Source: Streptantibioticus silvisoli
GTDB lineage: Bacteria; Actinomycetota; Actinomycetes; Streptomycetales; Streptomycetaceae
DNA length: 64,000 nucleotides
Reading direction: 5' to 3'
Assembly: GCF_027947535.2 (NCBI RefSeq)
Contig: NZ_JAAGKO020000025.1
Location: forward strand, 1-64,000
The notes beneath the pieces are model-generated. The model was not told the DNA's origin. It was given only the letters and a program-made list of their open reading frames with translations, and ran no database searches. Of this stretch, positions 17,646 through 24,910 are shown one piece after another. The stretch's first letter is position 1; the number at the start of each line of letters is the position of its first letter. The position numbers were made by a program, and so were the translations under genes.

Positions 17646-18605
17646 CTACCGGTCCTCGGCGACCTCCACGATCACCGCCTGGAAGTACGCGCCCAGGCCG
17701 ATGGCGACCAGTGCGCAGCGGTCCCCCGGGCGCAGCCGGCCGGTGCGGTCGGCGTGTTGCAGCGCCATCAGTGCGTCGGTGCCGAAGTTGTGGCCGCGCT
17801 CGGCGAGCAGGTCCAGGTGGATGCGGTCCTTGGGGATGCCCGACTGGCGGCTGAAGGAGCGGGCGAAGACCTGGTTGGACAGGTGGAGCATCACGTGGTC
17901 GAGCCGGTCCATGGCCAGGCCGGCGGCCCGCGCGGCCCGGTCGAGGGTCTCCACGGCCTGCTCGGAGCAGATCCGGTTGAACAGGGCGAACTCCTCGGCC
18001 GGCATCCGCATGTTGCGGTGGAAGCGGGTGTCGCGTCCCGAGGCGCCCGCCAGGTACCGGTAGCGCGGCCGGGCCGCGGCGCCGGGGCCGTGCACGAGCA
18101 GGCCGATGGCGCTGTCGCCGGCCACGGTGGATCCGGTGATGAACCGTCCGCGGTCGCTGGCGCTGCCCTGGTCGCCGCCGAGCACCAGCACGCGTTCGTC
18201 CGGGTCGGCGCCGGGCCGGCCCAGGAAGCTGCGGGCCAGCTCCACCGCGCGCAGTACGGAGGCGCAGTTGATGTGCGACAGCCCGTAGAAGCGGCTGCCG
18301 GACAGCCCGAGCCGGGAGCGCAGCCGGTCAGGGAACTCACCGCACAGGTCGACCTCGGCCATCAGCAGGGTGTGCCCGTAGAGGATCAGCGCGGCCGGCC
18401 CGCCGTCGAGCGCGGCGCGGCCGGCCTCGACCAGCAGGTCCTCCATCCGCTCGTCCGCGGCCAGTGTCGGGCTGTCGCGCAGCCCGTAGACCTTGGCGAA
18501 CATCCGGCGCTCCATGGGCCGGCAGCCGGACCGCACGAGGACGTCGTCGACCGCCTCGATCCCGCGCGGCAGCTGGACCGCCACCCGGGACAGGCCGACG
18601 CTCAC
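17646..18605 (-). CDS. ketosynthase III-like protein 3
   Basis: A 319-aa KSIII-fold paralogue. Cys is in SHINCASVLRA (about 113), His in HVMLHLSNQ and Asn in ERGHNFGTDALM, so the triad is present. The GTG start overlaps the stop of a preceding 29-aa ORF as GTGA, implying coupled translation. It sits directly downstream of half-KSIII copy B, which may be its partner. Confidence 0.86.
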   Translation of the reverse strand: MSVGLSRVAVQLPRGIEAVDDVLVRSGCRPMERRMFAKVYGLRDSPTLAADERMEDLLVEAGRAALDGGPAALILYGHTLLMAEVDLCGEFPDRLRSRLGLSGSRFYGLSHINCASVLRAVELARSFLGRPGADPDERVLVLGGDQGSASDRGRFITGSTVAGDSAIGLLVHGPGAAARPRYRYLAGASGRDTRFHRNMRMPAEEFALFNRICSEQAVETLDRAARAAGLAMDRLDHVMLHLSNQVFARSFSRQSGIPKDRIHLDLLAERGHNFGTDALMALQHADRTGRLRPGDRCALVAIGLGAYFQAVIVEVAEDR

Positions 18606-18691
18606 CGGGCGGCCCGGGCCGCCGGGCGCGGCAGGCCGGCGTGCGTGCCGGGGCACGCGGGCCCGGAGCGGTCCTTGCGGGTGTCGTCCAT
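18602..18691 (-). CDS. possible 29-aa leader peptide coupled to KSIII-3
   Basis: A short ORF starting MDDTRKDRSG. Its ATG has a strong GAGAGGAAG ribosome site, and the stop overlaps the KSIII-3 start by GTGA. It is either a real small protein or a translational leader that sets KSIII-3 expression. No domain is recognised. Confidence 0.42.
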   Translation of the reverse strand: MDDTRKDRSGPACPGTHAGLPRPAARAAR

Positions 18692-18777
18692 CGTCGACTT
18701 CCTCTCGTCACCCGGCGGGCGGGCCGGTGCGCGCGGCGCCGGGCGCGGCGCCGTCGTGCCGTCCGCGCGGCCCGGCC

Positions 18778-19539
18778 TCATCCGGTGGTGCGCGGTGCCG
18801 GGGAGGCGCTGCCGGTCAGCCGCAGGGCGGCGGGGTCGGCCGCTTCCAGCAGCAGCCATCCCTCCCGCAACGGCCCGCGGGCGTGCAGCAGTACCCGCTC
18901 GCCGGCGCCGATCCGGCCGGCCGCCAGGGCCTCGTGCAGGGCCAGCCAGCTGTCGCACGGCCCCCTGCCGCCGAAGCGGTGGTCCGCGGCGGGGGCCTCG
19001 GCGCCGGGCGGGCCCTCGCCGCAGCCGGCGACCGTCAGCGGTCCCGCCCCGCGGCTCAGCCGCAGGCCGACCGCGGCGAACCGCCCGTCGCGGCGGCCGT
19101 CGGCGAACAGCGGTTCGTCGCAGATGACCACGGTGGCGCCGCTCTCCTGCGGCACGGCCCAGCCCAGCAGGTCGAAGACCACCGTGCCGCCCAGTTCCTC
19201 CAGGTGCGTCACGCCGACGTCCTCGCCGGCCCAGCCGGCCTCGTGCACCAGCTGCGCCAGGGCCGCCACCATCGAGTCGCGCAACGGGCCGGAGCGCACC
19301 AGGAACAGCGGCTGCTCGACCGGCGGGGCCCCCAGGGAGGCCAGTACCAGGGCGCTGACGTCCGGCCCCTCGCCCGCCAGGTCCTCCGAGGACAGCACCA
19401 TCAGGTGCTCGGGCGGGATGCCGTGCTCCTGTTCCAGGCGCACCGACGGCACCGTCTCCACCGCGAAGGTGCTCAGCGGGAGGTAGTTGGCGAACGGCAG
19501 GGTCGCCGCCGCGAAGGCGTCGACGCTAAGACCGGCCAT
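18778..19539 (-). CDS. half-length ketosynthase-III-like partner (copy B)
   Basis: A 253-aa paralogue of the protein at 9803-10561, sharing HLEELGGTVVFDLL, ICDEPLFAD, GCGEGPPGA and GERVLLHARGPLREGWLLL. It looks like a shortened KSIII/thiolase fold with no active-site Cys. The ATG overlaps the ACAD-2 3' end by 14 nt. The order ACAD then half-KSIII is the same as in copy A, pointing to duplication of the two-gene unit. The half-KSIII genes have diverged much more than the ACAD block. Confidence 0.6.
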   Translation of the reverse strand: MAGLSVDAFAAATLPFANYLPLSTFAVETVPSVRLEQEHGIPPEHLMVLSSEDLAGEGPDVSALVLASLGAPPVEQPLFLVRSGPLRDSMVAALAQLVHEAGWAGEDVGVTHLEELGGTVVFDLLGWAVPQESGATVVICDEPLFADGRRDGRFAAVGLRLSRGAGPLTVAGCGEGPPGAEAPAADHRFGGRGPCDSWLALHEALAAGRIGAGERVLLHARGPLREGWLLLEAADPAALRLTGSASPAPRTTG

Positions 19540-20686
19540 CGGCGTCTCCCGCCTGGTAGCCGCGGGCCACGTGCAGCCGCTGCACGTTGCCGGTGCCGTC
19601 CATGAACTCAAAGGCACCCGCGTCCCGCGTCCACTTCTCCAGCAGCGGATGCTCCAGCAACCCGCCCGGCCCCATCACCCCCGACGCCCACCGCGCCACC
19701 TCCACCACCATCCGCGTCGCCCCCAGCTTCGCCGCCGAGGACAGGTAGCCGCGCTGGGCGTCACGGTCCATGAGGGCCGCCGCCTCGTAGACCAGTTCGC
19801 GGGCGGCTTCGGTACGCGCCAGCGCCAGGGACAGCCCCGGGGCACCCTTGCGATGCTCACCCACGTACTCCGCCATCGCCATCGCGGTACCCACCGCAGC
19901 CGCCGCCACATGCAACCGCACCTGATTGAACGTCTTGACCGCACCCCACAACCCCCGCCGCGTCACCGGCAGATGCTCACCCAACATCATCTCCCCCGAC
20001 ACCGGCACCCCGTCGAACTCCAACTCACCCAACGCCGCCCCCCGCAACCCCACCGTCTCCAACCGCCGACCCGACCACCCCACCACCGGCACCTCCACCA
20101 ACGCCGCCCGCACCGACAACGCCGACCGACCTGTGCGAGCGAACACCACCCCCACCCCACCCCGCGCACCATTACCCACAAACCGCTTCCCCCCGAACAA
20201 CAACCACCCACCCCCACCATCAGAAACAAACCGCGACTCCATCGCCCCCGCATCACTCCCGTGCGCCGCCTCCGTCATCGCGAAGAACGCCCACGTACGC
20301 CCACCATGAAGGCGGGTGTAGAACCGTTCGCGCTGCGCGTCGCTGCCGAGGAGTTCGACCAGGACGCCGGCCAGGCCCGGGCAGGGGCAGGCCAGGACGG
20401 TGGCCGCGTCACCGCGCGCGGTCTCCACGAAACCGACCACGTTCTCCAGGCAGGACCTGCGGTCCGGCATCCGCAGGCCGTCCGGCAGCGGTACGCCGCC
20501 GGGGATCGACTCGCGGTACTCCACAGGCGTGTCGGACTGCCGGAACAGCGTGAACCACGGCGAGCCCAGGTGCGCGTCCATCGCGTCGGGGTCGGCGTCG
20601 ATCGCCAGGGCGCGGCCGCGCAGGTCCTCGGCCGCCACCCGGGAGATGTCGCGTACCGCCCGCAGCCGGGCGTCGAAGTCGATCAC
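19526..20686 (-). CDS. acyl-CoA dehydrogenase-like flavoprotein (ACAD-2)
   Basis: A 386-aa ACAD-fold protein. The FAD region is WAFFAMTEAAHGSDAGA, and the C-terminal FEFMDGTGNVQR has Asp363 in place of the usual Glu. About 260 residues are almost identical to ACAD-1, while the N-terminal 120 residues differ. The GTG start overlaps the upstream small ACAD-like gene as GTGA, so the two are probably subunits of one enzyme. Confidence 0.86.
   Translation of the reverse strand: MIDFDARLRAVRDISRVAAEDLRGRALAIDADPDAMDAHLGSPWFTLFRQSDTPVEYRESIPGGVPLPDGLRMPDRRSCLENVVGFVETARGDAATVLACPCPGLAGVLVELLGSDAQRERFYTRLHGGRTWAFFAMTEAAHGSDAGAMESRFVSDGGGGWLLFGGKRFVGNGARGGVGVVFARTGRSALSVRAALVEVPVVGWSGRRLETVGLRGAALGELEFDGVPVSGEMMLGEHLPVTRRGLWGAVKTFNQVRLHVAAAAVGTAMAMAEYVGEHRKGAPGLSLALARTEAARELVYEAAALMDRDAQRGYLSSAAKLGATRMVVEVARWASGVMGPGGLLEHPLLEKWTRDAGAFEFMDGTGNVQRLHVARGYQAGDADGRS
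19537..20318. repeat. long direct repeat, copy 2 (within ACAD-2)
   Basis: Partner of 10559-11340. The divergent window is at about 19740-19820. The coding strand is rich in GGG, GGT, GTG and TTG codons, unlike the GGC/GCC/CTG use of flanking genes. Confidence 0.85.
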
Positions 20687-21279
20687 CGCTCCACCTCCGT
20701 GCGCGGAACCCAGGTGTTCGCCGCCAGCGCCGAGACGTACAGGGCGCCGCCGGGGCTGTCGGCGAGGTAGCCGGCGGCGCCGAACAGCTTCGTCACCTGC
20801 CAGCCCAAGTCGTCGATGCGGTTGTGGACGTCGGCGAGCGCCACCGGCTCGGCCTGCCCGGTGGCGTACTCCCGCAGCATTTCCACGTCGGCCATGACGT
20901 CGGCGACCGCGCCGGTGATCAGCTGCTTGCGGATCAGCGGCTCACCGCCGGACAGCCGGTCGGACAGGTGCTCGACCGCCTGGTCGAGGGTGCGCCGCAC
21001 CAGACCGAGCCGGACGGCGGCCAGCAGCCGGCCGGTGCCGGCCAGCCCCTCGGCGTCGGCCGGCCGCTCACCGGGGCACTCCAGGAAGACGATGCCCTCA
21101 CCGTCGGCCAGCCGGTGCCTGCGCACCGCGGCGCCGTCCGGCAGGTCCTTGTCCGGGACGGCGGCGTAGCGGCCGGGAGCGATGTCGGCGACCGCCGTGC
21201 CGCGCAGCGTCAGGGCGAGCCCGGCGGCCAGGCCGGCGTCCCGCCCGGTCCGCTCGCACTCCATCATGCTGGTACTCAC
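20683..21279 (-). CDS. small ACAD-like partner protein (copy 1)
   Basis: A 198-aa protein, paralogue of the one at 27305-27895. RLGLVRRTLDQAVEHLSDRL followed by GGEPLIRKQLITGAVADV and WQVTKLFGAAGYL looks like the C-terminal four-helix domain of acyl-CoA dehydrogenases without the N-terminal and FAD-sheet domains. The GTG start has AAGGAGG 5 nt upstream and overlaps the KSIII-4 stop (GTGA). It is followed, again by GTGA overlap, by ACAD-2. It is probably the non-catalytic subunit of a heteromeric desaturase. The domain call is inference from pattern. Confidence 0.65.
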   Translation of the reverse strand: MSTSMMECERTGRDAGLAAGLALTLRGTAVADIAPGRYAAVPDKDLPDGAAVRRHRLADGEGIVFLECPGERPADAEGLAGTGRLLAAVRLGLVRRTLDQAVEHLSDRLSGGEPLIRKQLITGAVADVMADVEMLREYATGQAEPVALADVHNRIDDLGWQVTKLFGAAGYLADSPGGALYVSALAANTWVPRTEVER

Positions 21280-22265
21280 GCATCCTCCTTGACCTCGACG
21301 ACCATCGACTGGAAGTACGCGCCCTGGCCGATCGCGACCAGGACGCAACGCTCGCCGGGGCGCAGCAGGCCGGAGCGCTCGGCGTGCTCCAGCGCCATGA
21401 ACGCGTCGGTGCCGAAGTTGTGGCCCCGCTCGGGGATCAGGTCCAGGCACATGCGGTCCTTCGGGATGCCCGAGCGCCTGCTGACCTTGCCCCAGAACAT
21501 GCGGTTGGACAGGTGCGGCATGACCCAGTCGACCTGGTCGAGGGTCAGGCCGGCGGCCCGTACCGCCCGCCGCATGGTGGCCACCGTCTCCTCGCAGCAC
21601 ACCTCGTTGAACGCCGCGGCCTCCTCGGGCGACATCCGCAGGTTGCGGTGGAATCGGGTGTCGCGGCCGGCCGCGCCGCCCAGGTAGCGGTACCGCGGCG
21701 CGGTGTCCGCGGTGGCGGCCTGGACCACGACGCCCACCGCGGCGTCGCCGGCCACCGCGACGCCGGGGATGACCCGCGACAGCCCCTGGTAGCTGCTGCC
21801 CTGGTCGCCGCCGAGCACCAGGACCCGTTCGGCGGGGCCGGCGCCGGGCCGGCCCAAGTAGCGGCGGGCCAGTTCGACCGCGCGCAGCACCGAGGCGCAG
21901 TTGACGTGCGACAGCCCGTAGAAGCGGCCGGCTTCGACGCCCAGCCGGGAGCGCAGCACGTCGAGCGCGGGGCCGGAGCGGTCGAGTTCGGAGGCCAGCA
22001 GCGTGTGGCCGTACAGCACCAGGGCGGCCGGTCCGCCGTCGAGCGCGGCGCGGCCGGCGGCGACCAGCAGGTCCGCCATCCGTTCGCCGGGGGCCAGGGT
22101 GGGGCTGGTGCGCAGGCCGTGGACCCGGGCGAACATTTTGCGTTCCATGGCCCCGCGCCCGGCCCGTACCAGGATGTCGTCGACCGGTTCGCTCAGCCGG
22201 GGCAGCCGCACCGCCACCCGGGACAGGCCCAGGGGCGGGGCGGGGGACGGCTGCGGGGTCGTCAC
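21276..22265 (-). CDS. ketosynthase III-like protein 4
   Basis: A 329-aa KSIII paralogue with Cys in SHVNCASVLRA (about 122), His in VMPHLSNRMF and Asn in ERGHNFGTDA. The GTG start is 3 nt after the decarboxylase stop. It sits directly between the BtrK-like decarboxylase and the small ACAD subunit in a tightly coupled operon, so it probably extends the decarboxylated aminoacyl starter. Confidence 0.87.
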   Translation of the reverse strand: MTTPQPSPAPPLGLSRVAVRLPRLSEPVDDILVRAGRGAMERKMFARVHGLRTSPTLAPGERMADLLVAAGRAALDGGPAALVLYGHTLLASELDRSGPALDVLRSRLGVEAGRFYGLSHVNCASVLRAVELARRYLGRPGAGPAERVLVLGGDQGSSYQGLSRVIPGVAVAGDAAVGVVVQAATADTAPRYRYLGGAAGRDTRFHRNLRMSPEEAAAFNEVCCEETVATMRRAVRAAGLTLDQVDWVMPHLSNRMFWGKVSRRSGIPKDRMCLDLIPERGHNFGTDAFMALEHAERSGLLRPGERCVLVAIGQGAYFQSMVVEVKEDA

Positions 22266-22268
22266 GGG

Positions 22269-23573
22269 TCAGACCGCCGGGGTCCGGTCGCGGGGGCGGT
22301 CGGCGGCGGGCGCGCGGTGCAGCTGCTGCGGGCGCGTGAGGTCGTCGGGCTCGTCACGGCGGCGCACCAGGAAGGCCCGGCCGCCGCTGACCAGGACCTC
22401 GGCCGGGTAGCCGTGGCTGAGGAACAGGCCGGGTGAGGCGGAGGGCCCGTAGGCGCCTGAGCAGGTGATGCCGATCAGGTCGCCGCGTTCCAGGGCGGGC
22501 AGCGCGGCGCGTTTGAGGACCGAGTCGTTGGGCGTGCACAGCGGCCCGGTGACGTTCCACGGCTGCGGTTCGCCGGCGCCGCCGTCGTCGCCGCGCCGGC
22601 TGAGCAGGACGGCGGGGAAGTTGCGCTTGACGAAGGAGCCGATGCCCACGGCCGCCATGTGGTGGTGGGTGCCGCCGTCCGCGATGGCGAACCGTTCGCC
22701 CATCGACTCCTTCACGTAGCGCACGGCCATCACGTAGACGCCGGCCCGGCCGGCCAGGTAGCGGCCGGCCTCCATGATCAGGCGGGTGCCGGGGTGGTCG
22801 GCGGTGAACGCCTCCAGCAGCGGGTTGACCTGCGCCGCGACGTCGGCCGGGTCGAGGTCGGCCTCGCCGTCGAAGTAGGCGACGCCGAGGCCGCCGCCGA
22901 TGTCGACCGTGTCGAGCCGGATACCGGTGCTGTGCGCCACCCGGTCGGCCAGGTCGAGGATGTAGCGGGTGTTCGCGCCGACCACGGCGGCGTCCAGGAT
23001 GCGGGTGCCGAGGTAGACGTGGATGCCGGCGACGTCGGCGTACCGGTACTTCTTGGCCAGGTCGCCGGCGGACAGCACCTGGGCCTCGTCGATGCCGAAC
23101 TGCCGCGGTTTGCCGCCCATGGTCAGCCGGGAGCCGCCGATGGTCCGCTCGGGGTTGATCCGCAGCAGCACGCGCTGGCGCACCCCGCGTTCGCCGGCAA
23201 GCCGCTCGATGTCGTCCAGTTCGTCGAACGACTCGCACACGATGGCGTGCACGCCGGCGTCCAGGCAGGCGGCCAGTTCGCGTTCGCTCTTGCCGGGGCC
23301 GAGGAAGATGATGTCGCTCGGCGGTGCTCCGGCGGCCAGCGCGGTGCGCAGTTCGACCAGCGAGGAGACCTCGGCCCGGGCACCGCCTTCGCGCAGCACG
23401 TCGAAGACGCTGATGTTCGGGTTGGCCTTCAGTGAGTAGAAGACCTCGAGCGCCGGGTGCAGCACGTCGCGCAGTCCGGTGATCGCACCGGTGAGGACGT
23501 CGGCGTCGTAGACGTAGAGCGGCGTGCCGAACTCCTGGGCCAGCTCTTCGTACTCGATCCCCTGGATCTTCAT
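22269..23573 (-). CDS. type III PLP-dependent decarboxylase (BtrK-like)
   Basis: A 434-aa member of the diaminopimelate/ornithine decarboxylase fold-type III family. The PLP Lys49 is in FYSLKANPN. The glycine-rich phosphate loop is DIGGGLGVAYF, and the second-site Cys region is ITCSGAYGPSASPG. In butirosin BtrK such an enzyme decarboxylates glutamyl-ACP, and this gene is coupled (ATGA) to an ATP-grasp gene as there. I infer a gamma-aminobutyryl-type thioester product. The C-terminal 30 residues are Arg/Pro-rich and variable. Confidence 0.85.
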   Translation of the reverse strand: MKIQGIEYEELAQEFGTPLYVYDADVLTGAITGLRDVLHPALEVFYSLKANPNISVFDVLREGGARAEVSSLVELRTALAAGAPPSDIIFLGPGKSERELAACLDAGVHAIVCESFDELDDIERLAGERGVRQRVLLRINPERTIGGSRLTMGGKPRQFGIDEAQVLSAGDLAKKYRYADVAGIHVYLGTRILDAAVVGANTRYILDLADRVAHSTGIRLDTVDIGGGLGVAYFDGEADLDPADVAAQVNPLLEAFTADHPGTRLIMEAGRYLAGRAGVYVMAVRYVKESMGERFAIADGGTHHHMAAVGIGSFVKRNFPAVLLSRRGDDGGAGEPQPWNVTGPLCTPNDSVLKRAALPALERGDLIGITCSGAYGPSASPGLFLSHGYPAEVLVSGGRAFLVRRRDEPDDLTRPQQLHRAPAADRPRDRTPAV

Positions 23574-24910
23574 GACCGGGTGTCCACCATCCTGTGAAGA
23601 CGCTCCTGTGCCTGGTCGCGGACGGTCCGCGCCGCGTCGGCGGACCCGGCGAGGCAGACCGCGTACAGCCGCCCGTGGAAGTCGGCACCGCCGGCGGCGG
23701 CGTTGAGCGTCGCGAAGTTGTTGACCAGCACGCCGGGGCGGCCGGAACCGTCGAAGAGCAGGTCGCCGAGGGCGTCCGCGACCTCGGCGAAGGTGTGGGC
23801 GCGCCGGGGGCGCAGTGCGATCGTGGCGGCGATCGCGTGGGTGCCGTCGGGCACGAACCGTTCGGCGATGCGGCTCTGGTAGGTCGACATGTTGAACCTG
23901 GCGTTGATCTCCAGGCAGGGGTAGAGGGTGTCGTCGCGGCCCAGCATCGCGTCGACGCCGACCATGCCGAAGTACCCCTCGTCGTGCAGGGCGCGGCCGA
24001 TGGTGTCGGCCGCCTCGCGCAGTTCGCGGTCCGCGGTGGGCGACAGTTCGACGGGAAAGCGGTGGCCCTGGTGGACGCCGTCGCGCAGTACGGCGGCCTT
24101 GACCGTCTCGAACCGCACGCCGCCGCCGCGCGAGACGACGAGCTGGTAGTTGAGGTCGGCGGCGTGCTCGATCCACGACTCGACGACCAGGTTGGCCGGG
24201 GCGTCGGCGCCGCGCCGCTCGATCAGGCGCAGCAGCCGGCCGGCGCCGCGCTCGTCCTCCACCCGGACCATGCCGCGCCCGGAGACGCCGAGCGACTCCT
24301 TGACCACCGCCCGGCCGCCTTCGGCCAGTTGCGCGGTTAGCGCGTCACGCAGTTCGCCGACGGTCCGGCAGATCCGGCCCGGTACGGCGCGCAGGCCGGT
24401 GCGGTCCACCAGCAGGCGGCTGAACACCTTGCCGTTGACCGCCTTGCAGGTGGCGGCGGACGGTCCGGCGAGCGGCAGCCCGGTGGCCTTCGACAGCTCC
24501 TCCTCGGCCGCCGAGACGCCCAGCGGCATCAGGTAGGTGCGCCCGTCGGCGAGTTCGCGCAGCGCGTCCAGCAGCAGGGGGGAGACCAGCGCGTCCTCGG
24601 TAACCGTGCGCTGCGGGTCGCTGTTCTCCGCCGCCAGGGTGCGTCCGGCGGCCACGCCCAGCCCGCCGAGGTAGCCGGCGAAGTCGGGGTCCATGGCGGC
24701 CTTGAGGACCACCACGTCGCCCTCGTCGGCCAGCAGGACGCCCATCTCCTCCATGCGGTTGACGGTGGTCCCCGCGAAGGAGATGCCGGCGCCGGGCAGT
24801 TTCGGTTCCCCGACCGCCCAGCTGCGTTCCACCTCGAAGTTGTTGACAAAGACGAAACGGGCCGCGGGGTCTCCCGTGAGGTCGTGCTTCAACCGCTCGA
24901 CGAAGTTCAT
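23570..24910 (-). CDS. ATP-grasp amino acid:ACP (or peptide) ligase
   Basis: A 446-aa pre-ATP-grasp/ATP-grasp protein. The N-terminal domain begins FVFVNNFEVERSW, the ATP-binding lysine region is GGRAVVKESLGVSGRGMV (about 225-242), and the metal-binding motif is YPCLEINARFNMSTY (about 330-345). Its neighbours (PLP decarboxylase, ACPs, luciferase-like oxygenase) recall BtrJ of butirosin, which ligates L-Glu to an ACP. A peptide-ligase role (PGM1-like) is the alternative. Start and stop both overlap adjacent genes by ATGA. Confidence 0.83.
   Translation of the reverse strand: MNFVERLKHDLTGDPAARFVFVNNFEVERSWAVGEPKLPGAGISFAGTTVNRMEEMGVLLADEGDVVVLKAAMDPDFAGYLGGLGVAAGRTLAAENSDPQRTVTEDALVSPLLLDALRELADGRTYLMPLGVSAAEEELSKATGLPLAGPSAATCKAVNGKVFSRLLVDRTGLRAVPGRICRTVGELRDALTAQLAEGGRAVVKESLGVSGRGMVRVEDERGAGRLLRLIERRGADAPANLVVESWIEHAADLNYQLVVSRGGGVRFETVKAAVLRDGVHQGHRFPVELSPTADRELREAADTIGRALHDEGYFGMVGVDAMLGRDDTLYPCLEINARFNMSTYQSRIAERFVPDGTHAIAATIALRPRRAHTFAEVADALGDLLFDGSGRPGVLVNNFATLNAAAGGADFHGRLYAVCLAGSADAARTVRDQAQERLHRMVDTRS

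Noticed and set aside
20683..21279. Reading the 198-aa protein as a frameshifted piece of ACAD-2
   Set aside because: It has its own ribosome site, a GTGA overlap on both sides and an independent full-length paralogue at 27305-27895.
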